64,000 nt of DNA, taken from contig NZ_JBLZUR010000002.1 in NCBI RefSeq assembly GCF_048565625.1, positions 1,674,001 through 1,738,000 of the forward strand. Direction: 5' to 3'. This DNA is from JBLZUR01 sp048565625 (GTDB lineage: Bacteria; Pseudomonadota; Alphaproteobacteria; Sphingomonadales; Sphingomonadaceae). Both the position numbers and the translations under genes were made by a program. The notes below the pieces were generated by a model. The model saw nothing but the letters and a program-made list of their open reading frames with translations. It was not told where the DNA came from and made no database searches. Below are positions 33,936 to 42,838 of the stretch, in pieces. Every line of letters begins with the position of its first letter. Within the stretch, counting starts at the first letter, position 1.

Positions 33936-35117
33936 TCAGAACCCCTTCGGTGCCGGCGACACCACCGCGAACCCCGTCGCGCGGATCTCGTTCACGTCCA
34001 GCATCCGCTCGGCCACGCCGTCGTCGGCAAACCGGAACGCCCCATCGACGCCCGCAAAGCCGCCTTTGTCGCGCAACTCCTTTTCCGGGAACGGCGCGCC
34101 CGCCTTCCACTCCGCACCGATCCGCACGGCCAGCAGCACCGCATCATAGCCGAGGCTCGCCAGCCGAAACGGCGGCCGCCCGAACTGCGCGCGGTATTTG
34201 GTCGAAAGCTGCCGGTACATGGAGTCGGAAACGCTCGCGAACCACGCGCCGTGCATCGGCTTGGACGCGGCCAGCCCCGGCTCGGTATTCCACAGCTCGG
34301 TGCCCATCAGTCGCGCCGACGCCGCACCCTTCTTAACCAGAGGGGCCGCCTGCAACGCGATCCGCGCGCTATCCGCGATCAGCACCGCGTCATAGCTGCC
34401 GGCCGGTCCCAGGCGCTTCACCGCCGCCGAGAGGGAGGCCGGTGACCGGTCATAATTCTGCATCAACGCGATCTCGACGCCGGACGCCTGCCCCGCCTTG
34501 ATCAGCGCGGTGGACGCCCGCCGCCCGTAGACGCCGCTCGGCACCAGAGCCGCCACCCGCATCAGATTGCGGCTTTTGGCGTAGCTCACCACCCGCGCGA
34601 TCGACTGGTCGGGCGAAAAGCCCATCAGGTAGATGCCGTTCCCCGCCACGCTGGTGTCGTTGGAGAAGCTCACGATCGGCACATGCGCGGCGCGCGCAAC
34701 CGGCGCGATCGCCACTACGTCCTCGGCCAGAAGAGGCCCCAGAAACAGCCGGTTACCCTCGGCGATTGCCCTGCTCGCCGCCGCCGCCGCACCTTTGGCG
34801 GTGTCGTAGAGCGTGATGCGGATGTTCGCGCCACCGGTGTCGAGGATCGCCATGTTCGCCGCATTGCCGATCGACTGCCCGACCGCCGCATTCGGCCCGG
34901 TCAGCGGCACCAGCACCGCCACCCGGTTGCGCGCCTGATCCTCGGGCAGGCTACCAGTCGGCGCTGTCTGCTTCACCGGCGGCGGCGCGGCGGTCGGCGA
35001 GGGCGGCGCGGTCTTCGGCACCACCGCCGAACAGGCGGCGAGCGCCAGCCCCAGCGTGCCCGCGGCGACCCGCTTCATCCATCCGGCCGATTGCCGCACA
35101 CCCGTGCCGTCTGTCAT
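33936..35117 (-). CDS. Penicillin-binding protein activator (LpoA-like) lipoprotein
   Basis: A ~390-residue lipoprotein with a type-1 periplasmic-binding fold, similar to the C-terminal domain of LpoA, the outer-membrane activator of PBP1A. A signal peptide with lipobox LALAAC is near residue 25-30, followed by a Pro/Ala linker; the binding-protein fold starts at NRVAVLVPLTGPNAAVGQSIGNAANMAI and includes FGPLLAEDV-like LFLGPLLAEDVVAIAPVA. Starts at 35129, 35117 or 35078 are all in frame; 35117 is used, and 35078 gives the most compact signal peptide. It is divergent from rsmI, as in many proteobacteria. Confidence 0.88.
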   Translation of the reverse strand: MTDGTGVRQSAGWMKRVAAGTLGLALAACSAVVPKTAPPSPTAAPPPVKQTAPTGSLPEDQARNRVAVLVPLTGPNAAVGQSIGNAANMAILDTGGANIRITLYDTAKGAAAAASRAIAEGNRLFLGPLLAEDVVAIAPVARAAHVPIVSFSNDTSVAGNGIYLMGFSPDQSIARVVSYAKSRNLMRVAALVPSGVYGRRASTALIKAGQASGVEIALMQNYDRSPASLSAAVKRLGPAGSYDAVLIADSARIALQAAPLVKKGAASARLMGTELWNTEPGLAASKPMHGAWFASVSDSMYRQLSTKYRAQFGRPPFRLASLGYDAVLLAVRIGAEWKAGAPFPEKELRDKGGFAGVDGAFRFADDGVAERMLDVNEIRATGFAVVSPAPKGF

Positions 35118-35129
35118 GATCGTCGCCAT

Positions 35130-35969
35130 ATGAACGCATCCGCTCCGTTACCGCCCGGCCTCTATATCGTCGCGACGCCGATCGGCAATCTCGGCGACCT
35201 GTCCCCGCGCGCAGCCGACATCTTGTCCCGCGCGGACGTGGTGGCGGCAGAGGACAGCCGAGTCACCGCCAAGCTGCTCCACCACATCGGCGTGAAACGG
35301 CCGATGCAGCCCTATCACGATCACAATGCCGATGCGGTCCGCCCCAGCCTGATCGCGCGCATGGCGGCGGAGGTGGTCGCCCTCGTCTCGGATGCAGGCA
35401 CGCCCCTGATCTCCGACCCTGGCTACAAGCTCGTCCGTGATGCGCGCGCGGCGGGCGTCACCGTCACCACCGTCCCCGGTCCCTGCGCCGCCGTCGCGGC
35501 GCTGACGCTCGCCGGCCTTCCCACCGACCGCTTTCTCTTCCTCGGCTTCCTGCCGCCCAAGGAGAAGGCGAAGGCCGATGCGATCGTCGAGATAGCCGCC
35601 GTCCGTGCCACTCTGATCCTCTACGAAAGCGGCCCTCGGCTCGCCGCGACGCTGACGACGCTCCAAGGCGTCCTCGGCGACCGCGAGGCGGCGGTCGCGA
35701 GAGAGATCACGAAGCGCTTTGAGGAGTGCGTCACCGCCCCGCTCTCCCAGCTCGCCGCCCGCTATGCCGAGGCCCCACCCAAGGGCGAGATCGTCATCAT
35801 CGTCGCCCCGCCCGGGGAGGAATCCGCGCCAAAGGAGCAGGACATCAACGCCTTGCTGCAGGACGCCCTCACCCGCCTGCCCGTCGGCCAGGCCGCCGCA
35901 GAGGTCGCCAAGGCCACCGGCCTCCCCCGCAAGGAACTCTATAGCCGCGCGATGGCGCTGAAGGCATGA
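35130..35969 (+). CDS. rsmI: 16S rRNA (cytidine(1402)-2'-O)-methyltransferase
   Basis: A 279-residue SAM-dependent tetrapyrrole-methylase-fold enzyme methylating C1402 of 16S rRNA in the decoding centre. LYIVATPIGNLGDLSPRA, VVAAEDSRVTAKLLHHIG, LVSDAGTPLISDPGYKLVR and FLFLGFLPPKEK identify it. The ATG at 35130 directly abuts an in-frame ATG of the divergent lipoprotein gene (CATATG). It ends in an ATGA overlap with yraN, the usual rsmI-yraN order. Confidence 0.97.
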   Translation: MNASAPLPPGLYIVATPIGNLGDLSPRAADILSRADVVAAEDSRVTAKLLHHIGVKRPMQPYHDHNADAVRPSLIARMAAEVVALVSDAGTPLISDPGYKLVRDARAAGVTVTTVPGPCAAVAALTLAGLPTDRFLFLGFLPPKEKAKADAIVEIAAVRATLILYESGPRLAATLTTLQGVLGDREAAVAREITKRFEECVTAPLSQLAARYAEAPPKGEIVIIVAPPGEESAPKEQDINALLQDALTRLPVGQAAAEVAKATGLPRKELYSRAMALKA

Positions 35970-36316
35970 AGCGCCAGGCGGCGGAGAAGAGCGGCCGCAC
36001 CGCCGAGTTCATCGCCGCCAACTACCTCCGCCTGAAAGGCTGGACCATCCTCGACATCCGCGTCCGCACCCCCGCCGGCGAGGTCGATCTGGTGGCGAGA
36101 CGCGGCAACATCGTTGCCTTCGTCGAGGTGAAATCCCGCAACAGCGAAGCCGCCCTCGATCTCTCGCTCGATCGCCGCCGCCTCATCCGCGTCGCCGCAG
36201 CCGCCGAAATCCTCATTCCCCGGTACGGCCGTGAAGGCGACGATTTCCGCATCGACGCCGTCCTGATCGCGCCGGGCAAGCTGCCGAGACATCTGGAGCA
36301 TGTGTGGATCGGCTGA
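35966..36316 (+). CDS. yraN: YraN family (UPF0102) nuclease-fold protein
   Basis: A 116-residue protein with the PD-(D/E)XK-type signature GEVDLVARRGNIVAFVEVKSR and the N-terminal AEKSGRTAEFIAANYLRLKGW, matching the UPF0102/YraN family of small predicted endonucleases of uncertain role. Translationally coupled to rsmI. Full-length. Confidence 0.95.
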   Translation: MKRQAAEKSGRTAEFIAANYLRLKGWTILDIRVRTPAGEVDLVARRGNIVAFVEVKSRNSEAALDLSLDRRRLIRVAAAAEILIPRYGREGDDFRIDAVLIAPGKLPRHLEHVWIG

Positions 36317-36481
36317 TCTTCAGCGGGTAACGCGATGCCCAAGTGTAACAAGTTTTTGGGCCGGATCGGGAACGTCGTTGATCGAAAACATGAAACGGAC
36401 CTCACGCCACTAGCCGGCCTCCGAGTTCGCGCGGTTCCACCGCCGCTCAATCTGCCAGTCACTCGCAATATCGTTGACAGT

Positions 36482-36497
36482 GAGAACGACTCTCAAT
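36482..36497. promoter_or_regulatory. Fur-like operator before the siderophore receptor
   Basis: TGAGA-ACGAC-TCTCA is a perfect 5-bp inverted repeat 48 bp upstream of the receptor ATG. Read on the minus strand it is TTGAGAGTCGTTCTCAC, which matches the sites at 39005-39021 and 43525-43541. Position and similarity to Fur-family boxes suggest iron repression. Confidence 0.6.
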
Positions 36498-36544
36498 AGC
36501 TGACGACCCGAGATCGCGGTCGCGCGGTCGATAGGGGAAAAATC

Positions 36545-38935
36545 ATGATCACCACCGTTCGTGGCGCGAAGGGCGCCACCAGCTTCCTTGCACTCGGCTG
36601 CGTCGGCTTCATCGCCAGCGCGGGCCACGCCCAGACCGCTCCGCAGGACACACAGGCAACTGAGATCCAGGGCGCCGCCGTCACCGACAGCGCGATCGAC
36701 GACGAGGTCAAGGTCGATCGGCTGGAAAGCCCGAAGGCGACCGCCCCGCTGCTGGATACGCCGCAGACGATCACCGTCATTTCCTCGCAGACGATCCGGC
36801 AGCAGAATCTGCTGACGCTGCGCGATGCGCTTTCCACGATTCCCGGCATCACCTTCGGTGCGGGCGAAGGCGGCGGCGGCTATGGCGACAGCATTAACCT
36901 GCGCGGCTACTCCGCCAACAACGACATCACCCTGGATGGCGTCCGCGACAGCGCGCAGTACAGCCGCACCGATCCGTTCAACCTGCAGCAGATCGAGGTC
37001 TACAACGGCGCGAACTCCGTCTTCAACGGATCGGGTTCGGTGGGCGGCACCATCAACCTGGTCCAGAAGACCCCGATGGCGCGCGATCAGACCGTGCTGG
37101 AAGCAGGCGTCGGCACTGACGACTACTACCGCGCGACCGTCGACGCCAACAAGCGCGTCTCCGACTTCGTCGCGATCCGACTGAACGCCATGTTCCACCG
37201 CAACGACTACGTCGGGCGCGATGTCGAGAAGTACAAGCGCTGGGGCGTCGCCCCGTCGGTCACGCTCGGTATCGAGTCCCCGACCCGCGCGACCTTCAGC
37301 TACGTCCACCAGGAAGACAACAATACGCCGCTCTACGGCGTGCCTTTCTATATCACCGCCACCAATGACGGACCGCTGCCGCGCATCGACCGCTCAACCT
37401 ATTACGGCCTGCGCAATCTCGATCAGCAGAAGGTCACGGTCGATCAGGCGACCTTTAAGTTCGAGCACGACTTCTCCGACAACGTCTCCATCCGCAATCT
37501 CAGCCGCTGGCAGCGTGTCGAGCAGAACAGCGTGACCAGCGCACCGCAGGGCACCATCTGCCTCGACAACGGCACGGCGCTCGGCATCCAACCGAACGGC
37601 CTCGCCTGCCCCGTTACGAGCGCCGGCCCGCCCGCCGTCGTCGGTGTTGGCCCCGGTCAGTGGGCGCAGAGCGGCCCGCGCGGTCTGGTCCGAAAGCAGG
37701 AGAACCAACTCCTCTACAACCAGACCGACCTGCGCGTCGTGTCCGGTGAGGAGGGTGGTACCCGCAACACCCTGAACATCGGCGTGGCGCTCACCAAGGA
37801 AGACTATCAGATCGAGAACGCGTCGCTGCCCCGCAACGCGAACGGATCGGCGGTGACGCTACCGTTCCTCGACGTCTACAATCCGGATACGATCTATACC
37901 GGCCCGATCAATTACACGGTCACAGGGCGGTCCAAGGCCGATACCACCAACTATGCTGTCTACGCCTTCGACACGCTGGAACTCGGCCTGCTGGAGCTGA
38001 ACGCCGGCATTCGTTACGAGAAGAACAAGGCCCGTTTCCGCGCCCTCGGCCTCGTCAGCCTGCCGCCCGGCACCACCGCACCGAACACGCAGGTGCAGCT
38101 GAGCGACGAGAACCTCTTCTCCTGGCGCGTCGGCGCGGTGTTCAAGCCCACGCCCGAGACCAGCCTTTACGCATCCTATGCAAATTCGAAGGTGCCGTCC
38201 TCGTCCACCGTCCGTCTCGGCTGCGGCGTGATCCCGGCGCCGGGTGCTGCCAACCCCTGCGATGTCGCTCCGGAGAAGGCCCGCAATTTCGAGATCGGCG
38301 CGAAGGCCGACGTGCTCGACGGCGGACTCCAGCTGACGGCGGCGCTGTTCCGCAACGAGCGCACCAACTTCCGCGTGCCCTCGAACGATCCGGCGCTGCC
38401 GCCCTCGCTGCAGGTGCTCGACGGCAAGTCGCGCGTCGATGGCGTGGCGCTAGGCGCGACCGGCCGCGTGACGGAAGCCTGGTCGATCTTCGCGAACTAC
38501 ACCTATCTCGACAGCAAGGTGAAACAGTCGCTCTCCGACTTCTCGGGTGGCGGCACCTCCGCCGATCCTCAGCGCGGCAATGTTCTCGTCCAGACGCCCA
38601 AGCATTCCGGCAGCCTGTGGACCACCTATCTGCTGCCCTTTGGCCTGCAGATCGGCTACGGCCTCACCTATCAGGGCAGCTTTGCGCTCAACCAGTCGAA
38701 CCTGCTGAACCCCACGCAGTACCGGTCGGACGATTACCTGACCCACCGCGCGATGCTCAGCTATGCGTTCGACAATGGCCTGACGGTGCAGCTGAACGTG
38801 CAGAACTTCACCAATGAGAAATACTACACCAACATCCGCAGCAACGTGAACGCGACCACCGGCGTCGTCTCAGGTGGCTGGGCAATGCCGGGCGAGGAGC
38901 GTTCGGCGCGGCTTAGCCTGTTCTACTCCTTCTGA
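36545..38935 (+). CDS. TonB-dependent siderophore receptor
   Basis: A 796-residue outer-membrane receptor for a ferric siderophore. The signal peptide ends near residue 30 (SAGHAQ). The plug domain (about 60-180) has TPQTITVISSQTIRQQNLLTLRDALSTIPGITF and INLRGYSANNDITLDGVRDSAQYSRTDPFN, typical of catecholate/fiu-type receptors; the rest is the 22-strand barrel ending GEERSARLSLFYSF with the expected terminal Phe. A Fur-like site precedes it and a strong hairpin follows. It is followed by TonB and a PKHD hydroxylase, a common trio for catecholate siderophores. Confidence 0.96.
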   Translation: MITTVRGAKGATSFLALGCVGFIASAGHAQTAPQDTQATEIQGAAVTDSAIDDEVKVDRLESPKATAPLLDTPQTITVISSQTIRQQNLLTLRDALSTIPGITFGAGEGGGGYGDSINLRGYSANNDITLDGVRDSAQYSRTDPFNLQQIEVYNGANSVFNGSGSVGGTINLVQKTPMARDQTVLEAGVGTDDYYRATVDANKRVSDFVAIRLNAMFHRNDYVGRDVEKYKRWGVAPSVTLGIESPTRATFSYVHQEDNNTPLYGVPFYITATNDGPLPRIDRSTYYGLRNLDQQKVTVDQATFKFEHDFSDNVSIRNLSRWQRVEQNSVTSAPQGTICLDNGTALGIQPNGLACPVTSAGPPAVVGVGPGQWAQSGPRGLVRKQENQLLYNQTDLRVVSGEEGGTRNTLNIGVALTKEDYQIENASLPRNANGSAVTLPFLDVYNPDTIYTGPINYTVTGRSKADTTNYAVYAFDTLELGLLELNAGIRYEKNKARFRALGLVSLPPGTTAPNTQVQLSDENLFSWRVGAVFKPTPETSLYASYANSKVPSSSTVRLGCGVIPAPGAANPCDVAPEKARNFEIGAKADVLDGGLQLTAALFRNERTNFRVPSNDPALPPSLQVLDGKSRVDGVALGATGRVTEAWSIFANYTYLDSKVKQSLSDFSGGGTSADPQRGNVLVQTPKHSGSLWTTYLLPFGLQIGYGLTYQGSFALNQSNLLNPTQYRSDDYLTHRAMLSYAFDNGLTVQLNVQNFTNEKYYTNIRSNVNATTGVVSGGWAMPGEERSARLSLFYSF

Positions 38936-38945
38936 AGCAGGGGGA

Positions 38946-38974
38946 CGAGGCGGCGGCCCGAACCCGCCGCCTCG
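38946..38974. terminator. Strong hairpin after the siderophore receptor gene
   Basis: Perfect 11-bp GC stem CGAGGCGGCGG / CCGCCGCCTCG with a 7-nt loop, 10 bp after the stop. No T-tract, so Rho-independent termination may be partial. Confidence 0.55.
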
Positions 38975-39004
38975 CTATCCGCTGGTTGTGAATGAAAGTG
39001 CGTC

Positions 39005-39021
39005 GCATTAAGGCGTCGCAA
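39005..39021. promoter_or_regulatory. Fur-like operator before tonB
   Basis: The minus-strand reading TTGCGACGCCTTAATGC resembles the operators of the neighbouring iron genes in its first half; a direct repeat of GCGTCGCA also occurs (39000 and 39013). It lies 26 bp before the tonB ATG. Confidence 0.4.
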
Positions 39022-39047
39022 TGTGAGTCGGTGAGGGGTGCTAGCCG

Positions 39048-39791
39048 ATGCGTGCTGCTTATCTGCGAAGCGAGGAGAGCCTGCGCCGCCCGCTGAACGC
39101 GCGCACCGCCACGATCACCCGCGCGATCGAGGATGCGATCGCGGCAGACACCCCCTCCCGCTATGGCGAGCGGACCGGACTGAACTGGTGGGCGATCACA
39201 GTCCTGATCGCAGTGCACGCGGTCGTCCTCGCAACACTGGCTATGACGGGCACGATCCCGGTCATGAAGAAGACCAAGGCGCCGATGGTGGTCGAGCTGA
39301 TTCCGCTCCCGCCAGCACCACCTCCCCCGCCGAAGGCCGCCAATGTCGAGCCGACGCCTGACATACCCGTGCCTGCTGCACCCGTCGCCCCTCCGCCGAT
39401 CGTGCGGGTCGCGGCGCCCGCTCCCGTCATCCAGACCGTCGCCAAGGCGCCTCCGCCGGAGCCCGCTCCCGTCGCGGCGGTCGCAGCGGCGGGTCCGCCA
39501 ACTCCTGGCCTCCCCAGCACCGCGCTTTCCGCGATGCCGGGCAATCCGTCGCTGAAATATCCGATCGATGCCCGGCGCAGGCGTCAGGAGGGAGTTGTCC
39601 GCCTTCGCATTGTCATCGATGAGGAGGGTCGGGTCGCCGATATCTCGATCGCGAAGTCGAGCGGCTTTGAGAGCCTTGATGAGGCCGCGCTGAAGGGCAT
39701 TCGCCGCTGGCGCTTCCAACCCAAGGTCGATGCCGGGCAGCCGGTGATGGCAGTCGGCTATTTCACGCAGCCATTCGTCCTCGCGAGCTGA
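39048..39791 (+). CDS. tonB: Energy transducer TonB
   Basis: A 247-residue TonB. An unusually long cytoplasmic N-terminus (~45 residues) precedes the single transmembrane helix WWAITVLIAVHAVVLATLAM, a Pro-rich periplasmic spacer (PPAPPPPPK, repeated Pro/Ala), and the C-terminal TonB domain beginning LKYPIDARRRRQEGVVRLRIVIDEEGRV with SSGFESLDEAALKGIRRWRFQP. ATG preceded by GAGGGG. Linked to the siderophore receptor upstream and the PKHD hydroxylase 5 bp downstream, so it presumably serves the receptor. Confidence 0.95.
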   Translation: MRAAYLRSEESLRRPLNARTATITRAIEDAIAADTPSRYGERTGLNWWAITVLIAVHAVVLATLAMTGTIPVMKKTKAPMVVELIPLPPAPPPPPKAANVEPTPDIPVPAAPVAPPPIVRVAAPAPVIQTVAKAPPPEPAPVAAVAAAGPPTPGLPSTALSAMPGNPSLKYPIDARRRRQEGVVRLRIVIDEEGRVADISIAKSSGFESLDEAALKGIRRWRFQPKVDAGQPVMAVGYFTQPFVLAS

Positions 39792-39796
39792 CGGCG

Positions 39797-40480
39797 ATGA
39801 TGATCGCGGTTCCCGGTGTCCTCACACCGGAGCAGGTCACAGCCATGCGGGCCACCTTGGACGCCACGGACTGGATCGATGGCAACGAGACCTCCGGCCC
39901 TCAATCCGCCCTTGCCAAGCGCAACCGCCAGCTTCCTGAGGATGGCGTGGTGGCGCAGCGGCTCGGGGGCGAGGTCCTCGACGCGCTCGGCCGCTCGGCC
40001 CTGTTCATCGCGGCTGCGTTGCCCGCCAAGGTCTTCCCGCCGTTGTTTAATCGCTACGGTGAAGGCGACACGTTCGGCACACATGTGGACAACGCCATCC
40101 GTATGAAGCGCGGCACGGATTTCCGGTTGCGATCGGACCTTTCGGCCACGCTCTTCCTGTCCGATCCGGACAGCTATGATGGCGGCGAGCTGGTCGTAGA
40201 GGACACGCTCGGCACGCATCAGGTGAAGCTCGCGGCCGGAGACCTCGTCCTCTATCCCGCTTCCAGCCTTCACCACGTCACGCCGGTGACGCGTGGCGAG
40301 CGGGTGGCGTCGTTCTTTTGGATCCAGAGCATGGTGCGCGACGATGGTGAGCGCCGCCTGCTATTCGAGCTGGATGGCGCGGTCCAGGCGGTCTCGGCCG
40401 ATCGCGGAGGCGAGGACCGCGCGGTGATCCAGCTGACGGGAGTCTATCACAACCTGCTGCGCCGTTGGGCCGAGGTTTAG
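39797..40480 (+). CDS. PKHD-type Fe(II)/2-oxoglutarate hydroxylase (PiuC/YbiX-like)
   Basis: A 227-residue hydroxylase of the PiuC/YbiX family, usually encoded next to catecholate siderophore receptors and iron-regulated. YGEGDTFGTHVDNAIRM has the HxD iron site, DGGELVVEDTLG follows, and YPASSLHHVTPVTRGERVASFFWIQS holds the distal His and the oxoglutarate-binding Arg. It is 5 bp after tonB and ends convergently with apbE (4-bp overlap of stops region). Substrate unknown. Confidence 0.95.
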   Translation: MMIAVPGVLTPEQVTAMRATLDATDWIDGNETSGPQSALAKRNRQLPEDGVVAQRLGGEVLDALGRSALFIAAALPAKVFPPLFNRYGEGDTFGTHVDNAIRMKRGTDFRLRSDLSATLFLSDPDSYDGGELVVEDTLGTHQVKLAAGDLVLYPASSLHHVTPVTRGERVASFFWIQSMVRDDGERRLLFELDGAVQAVSADRGGEDRAVIQLTGVYHNLLRRWAEV

Positions 40481-41469
40481 GTCTCAAGCATTTCCTTGAA
40501 TCGTGGACTCAGCTCCTCCCGCCACCCGTCCCCTGTGCGCATGATGAGCTGTGCTGCGATTTTGTGATCTGCCGTCGCTTTTACCGCTGCCGCCGGTCCT
40601 AGAACGGTCAGCGCCGTCGCCCAGCCATCCGCCTCCATGCAGCTCCGCGCCAAGACCGTGACCGACGCGATGCCGTTCTCGACCGGCCGGCCGCTTCGGG
40701 GATCGATCGTGTGCGAGAGGTGGCGTTCGCCCGCGGTCAGGAACCGCCGGTAGTCGCCCGATGTCGCGACTGACAGGCCGTGGAGCGCCACCCGCGTGAG
40801 CGCCAGTTCGCTTGCGCCCGGCGGCCGTTCGAGATCCACCCACCAGGGTTGCCCGTCTGGCCGCACGCCCTCGCCACGCAACTCCCCGCCGACCTCCAGA
40901 AGGAAGTGGCGGAACCCGATCGCCAGCAGCGCCTCCGCCGCATGATCCACCGCAAAGCCCTTCGCGATCCCAGACAGGTCGAGCATGACCGGTGCATCGC
41001 GCCTAAGCCGTCGGGCGGCAGGATCGAAGGAAAGATGCCGCCAGCCTCGCGAAGCCGCGGCCACCTCTGCTTCCTCCGGCAGTCCATCGATCGGGCGCGG
41101 CCCGAAGCCCCAAAGATCGACCAGAGCCCCCGCCGCCGGATCGAACGCTCCCTCGCTCGCCTCCGCGATCGCGAGCCCCGACGCCACAACGGCCGCCATT
41201 TCGGGCAGCAGCGACTGCCATCGCCCCGGCACGCTCCGGTTGAAGCGGCTGAGATCGGACGCCGGCTCCCAGCCGCTCATCTGCGCGATCACCGTGTCGA
41301 GTGCGGCGGTGATCGCCGCCTCCGCCGTACCAGCGTCGCCATCCGCCAGTTTGGCGGACCACCGAGTTCCCATCGTTGCCCCGCCAAGGCCTACCGCCGG
41401 CCCGGCCGGTCGCCCGGCCAGAGCACGCGGATCGAGGCCGGGCGGGATCGCGATGCGCGGACCGTTCAG
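40477..41469 (-). CDS. apbE: FAD:protein FMN transferase (ApbE), probable CTG start
   Basis: A flavin transferase that attaches FMN to Thr/Ser of target proteins in the periplasm. It has TMGTRWSAKL, WEPASDLSRFNRS, GAFDPAAGALVDLWGFGP, LDLSGIAKGFAVDHAAEAL and HTIDPRSGRPVENGIASVTVLA. The first ATG (41373) would start within the conserved GATMGT motif. The frame is open upstream to a CTG at 41469, giving LNGPRIAIPPGLDPRALAGR...LGGATMGT, which looks like a normal family N-terminus. GGAGG lies 10 nt before that CTG, which overlaps the DUF4198 stop (CTGA). I therefore extend to 41469 (~330 residues). No clear signal peptide. Last gene of a PepSY-DUF2271-DUF4198-apbE operon. Confidence 0.9.
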   Translation of the reverse strand: MNGPRIAIPPGLDPRALAGRPAGPAVGLGGATMGTRWSAKLADGDAGTAEAAITAALDTVIAQMSGWEPASDLSRFNRSVPGRWQSLLPEMAAVVASGLAIAEASEGAFDPAAGALVDLWGFGPRPIDGLPEEAEVAAASRGWRHLSFDPAARRLRRDAPVMLDLSGIAKGFAVDHAAEALLAIGFRHFLLEVGGELRGEGVRPDGQPWWVDLERPPGASELALTRVALHGLSVATSGDYRRFLTAGERHLSHTIDPRSGRPVENGIASVTVLARSCMEADGWATALTVLGPAAAVKATADHKIAAQLIMRTGDGWREELSPRFKEMLET

Positions 41470-42299
41470 GGGGCGAGGACCTCCAGCGTCGCGACATAGC
41501 TGGCCCGGCGCGGCAGCGGCCCGTCGGCGCGCGGTGCACCGCCCTCCGGGCTGCCGCCGATGCTCGCGTTCAGCCAGTACATGCCCGCCTCGGGCCAGTT
41601 GATCGCGACCTTGCCCTCCCCGTCGGTCTTCAGTTCCATCGGCTTAAGATCGCCCCGGTAGCGCCCGCCGCCCGGAACGACCGTAACCGTGATTCCCGAT
41701 GCTGGCTTACCGTCGAGGACGAACTGGAACGTCGCGGCCTCTCCCGCGACCAAATCATTCGGGTGCGTCACCGGGACCATCTCCAGCCCCGTGCCCGTAG
41801 CCTTGAACACGGTCGTGGTCGGCGCACCGGATGTCACGAACACTTCGTTGCGGCTGGACATCTCGCCCGTTCGCACGTTGGTGGCACCCGCTGGAATGGC
41901 GGCGGCGAGGTTCTCCTTGGTGGTGCCGCGAGGCAGGCGCTTGGTTTCACCGTTCAGGGTGTAGCTGCCCATCACGCCGCTCATCGCCGACACGACCTTA
42001 TAGGTGCCCTTGTGCGTGAGGTGGAGGTCGAAGGTACTGCGAAACTTGCCGGTGGACGCATTCTCGACCGCCGCCGCGCTCCCGTCCGGCGCGTAGACCT
42101 TGATGCCATCCAGGCGCATTGGGTTATGGTCGAAATAGAACAGCTCGTTCGAGACGGCAGCATCGAAGGTTACCCACGCGTCGTCGCCCGACAGCACTGT
42201 CGAGGATGGCAGGATCCATTGGCGATGCGCTGCCGCGGGTGTGGCAAGGAGAGTGGTCGCGGCGAGTGCGGCGAGGATCAGACGGAGCTTCATGGACAT
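41466..42299 (-). CDS. DUF4198 domain periplasmic protein
   Basis: A 277-residue protein with a signal peptide (MKLRLILAALAATTLLATPAAA) and a two-part beta-sandwich typical of DUF4198: HRQWILPSSTVLSGDDAWVTFDAAVSNELFYFDH near the start and FQFVLDGKPASGITVTVVPGGGRYR near the end. The N-terminal His after cleavage and other His residues could bind metal. DUF4198 proteins often occur with TonB receptors and PepSY/DUF2271 proteins in metal uptake. Coupled to apbE. Confidence 0.9.
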   Translation of the reverse strand: MSMKLRLILAALAATTLLATPAAAHRQWILPSSTVLSGDDAWVTFDAAVSNELFYFDHNPMRLDGIKVYAPDGSAAAVENASTGKFRSTFDLHLTHKGTYKVVSAMSGVMGSYTLNGETKRLPRGTTKENLAAAIPAGATNVRTGEMSSRNEVFVTSGAPTTTVFKATGTGLEMVPVTHPNDLVAGEAATFQFVLDGKPASGITVTVVPGGGRYRGDLKPMELKTDGEGKVAINWPEAGMYWLNASIGGSPEGGAPRADGPLPRRASYVATLEVLAP

Positions 42300-42305
42300 T
42301 CCCCC

Positions 42306-42818
42306 TTACGGCTTGATGGTGGCGGTGACAGCGCCGAGTTCGGCGGTCCCCTTGGCGGTGACCGTCTGCGCCTTGCCCTTGGCGGGCCAGGTGAATGGCA
42401 GGCGCAGGCTCTCGCGACCGCCGACCTCGCGGGCGGCTTCGATCACCAGATCGTACTGGCCGGGCGCGAGCGTGCCGAGCGGCGCCTTACCGGCGAGGAG
42501 GCTCAGCTTCTGCGGCCCAGGCGCGCGGGTGGCGCCGGTAACCCCGTCCGCCGGCATTGTCATCGTGCGCCCGGCCTTGCGCCACCACGTGCGCAGGTCG
42601 GCCAGCCACTTCTTGCCCTTACCGCCCTCCATGTCGCTGTCGTACCAGACGGCGACGGTCTGCTTGGCCACGCCACCCTGCTCGATCCAGGCCGCGACAT
42701 AGGGCTTGTGGTATTCGGCGACGCTCAGGCGCGGAATCTCGACGGTGAGGTCGATGCCCGCCGCCGCCGCAGGGGTCGCCGCGACGCCGGTCAGGGCCAG
42801 GCTGTAGGTGATGCGCAT
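42306..42818 (-). CDS. DUF2271 domain protein with flavinylation motif
   Basis: A 170-residue secreted protein; ATG at 42818 gives the signal peptide MRITYSLALTGVAATPAAAA. The DUF2271 fold is seen in YHKPYVAAWIEQGGVAKQTVAVWYD and the C-terminal GQYDLVIEAAREVGGRESLRLPF. DGVTGAT at residues 91-97 matches the ApbE motif Dxx(S/T)GA(S/T), with Thr97 as the predicted FMN attachment site. With ApbE three genes away, covalent flavin is likely. It lies between the PepSY protein and DUF4198 with 20- and 6-bp gaps. Confidence 0.9.
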   Translation of the reverse strand: MRITYSLALTGVAATPAAAAGIDLTVEIPRLSVAEYHKPYVAAWIEQGGVAKQTVAVWYDSDMEGGKGKKWLADLRTWWRKAGRTMTMPADGVTGATRAPGPQKLSLLAGKAPLGTLAPGQYDLVIEAAREVGGRESLRLPFTWPAKGKAQTVTAKGTAELGAVTATIKP

Positions 42819-42838
42819 GGAGGGATCGGCCTTTCGCG

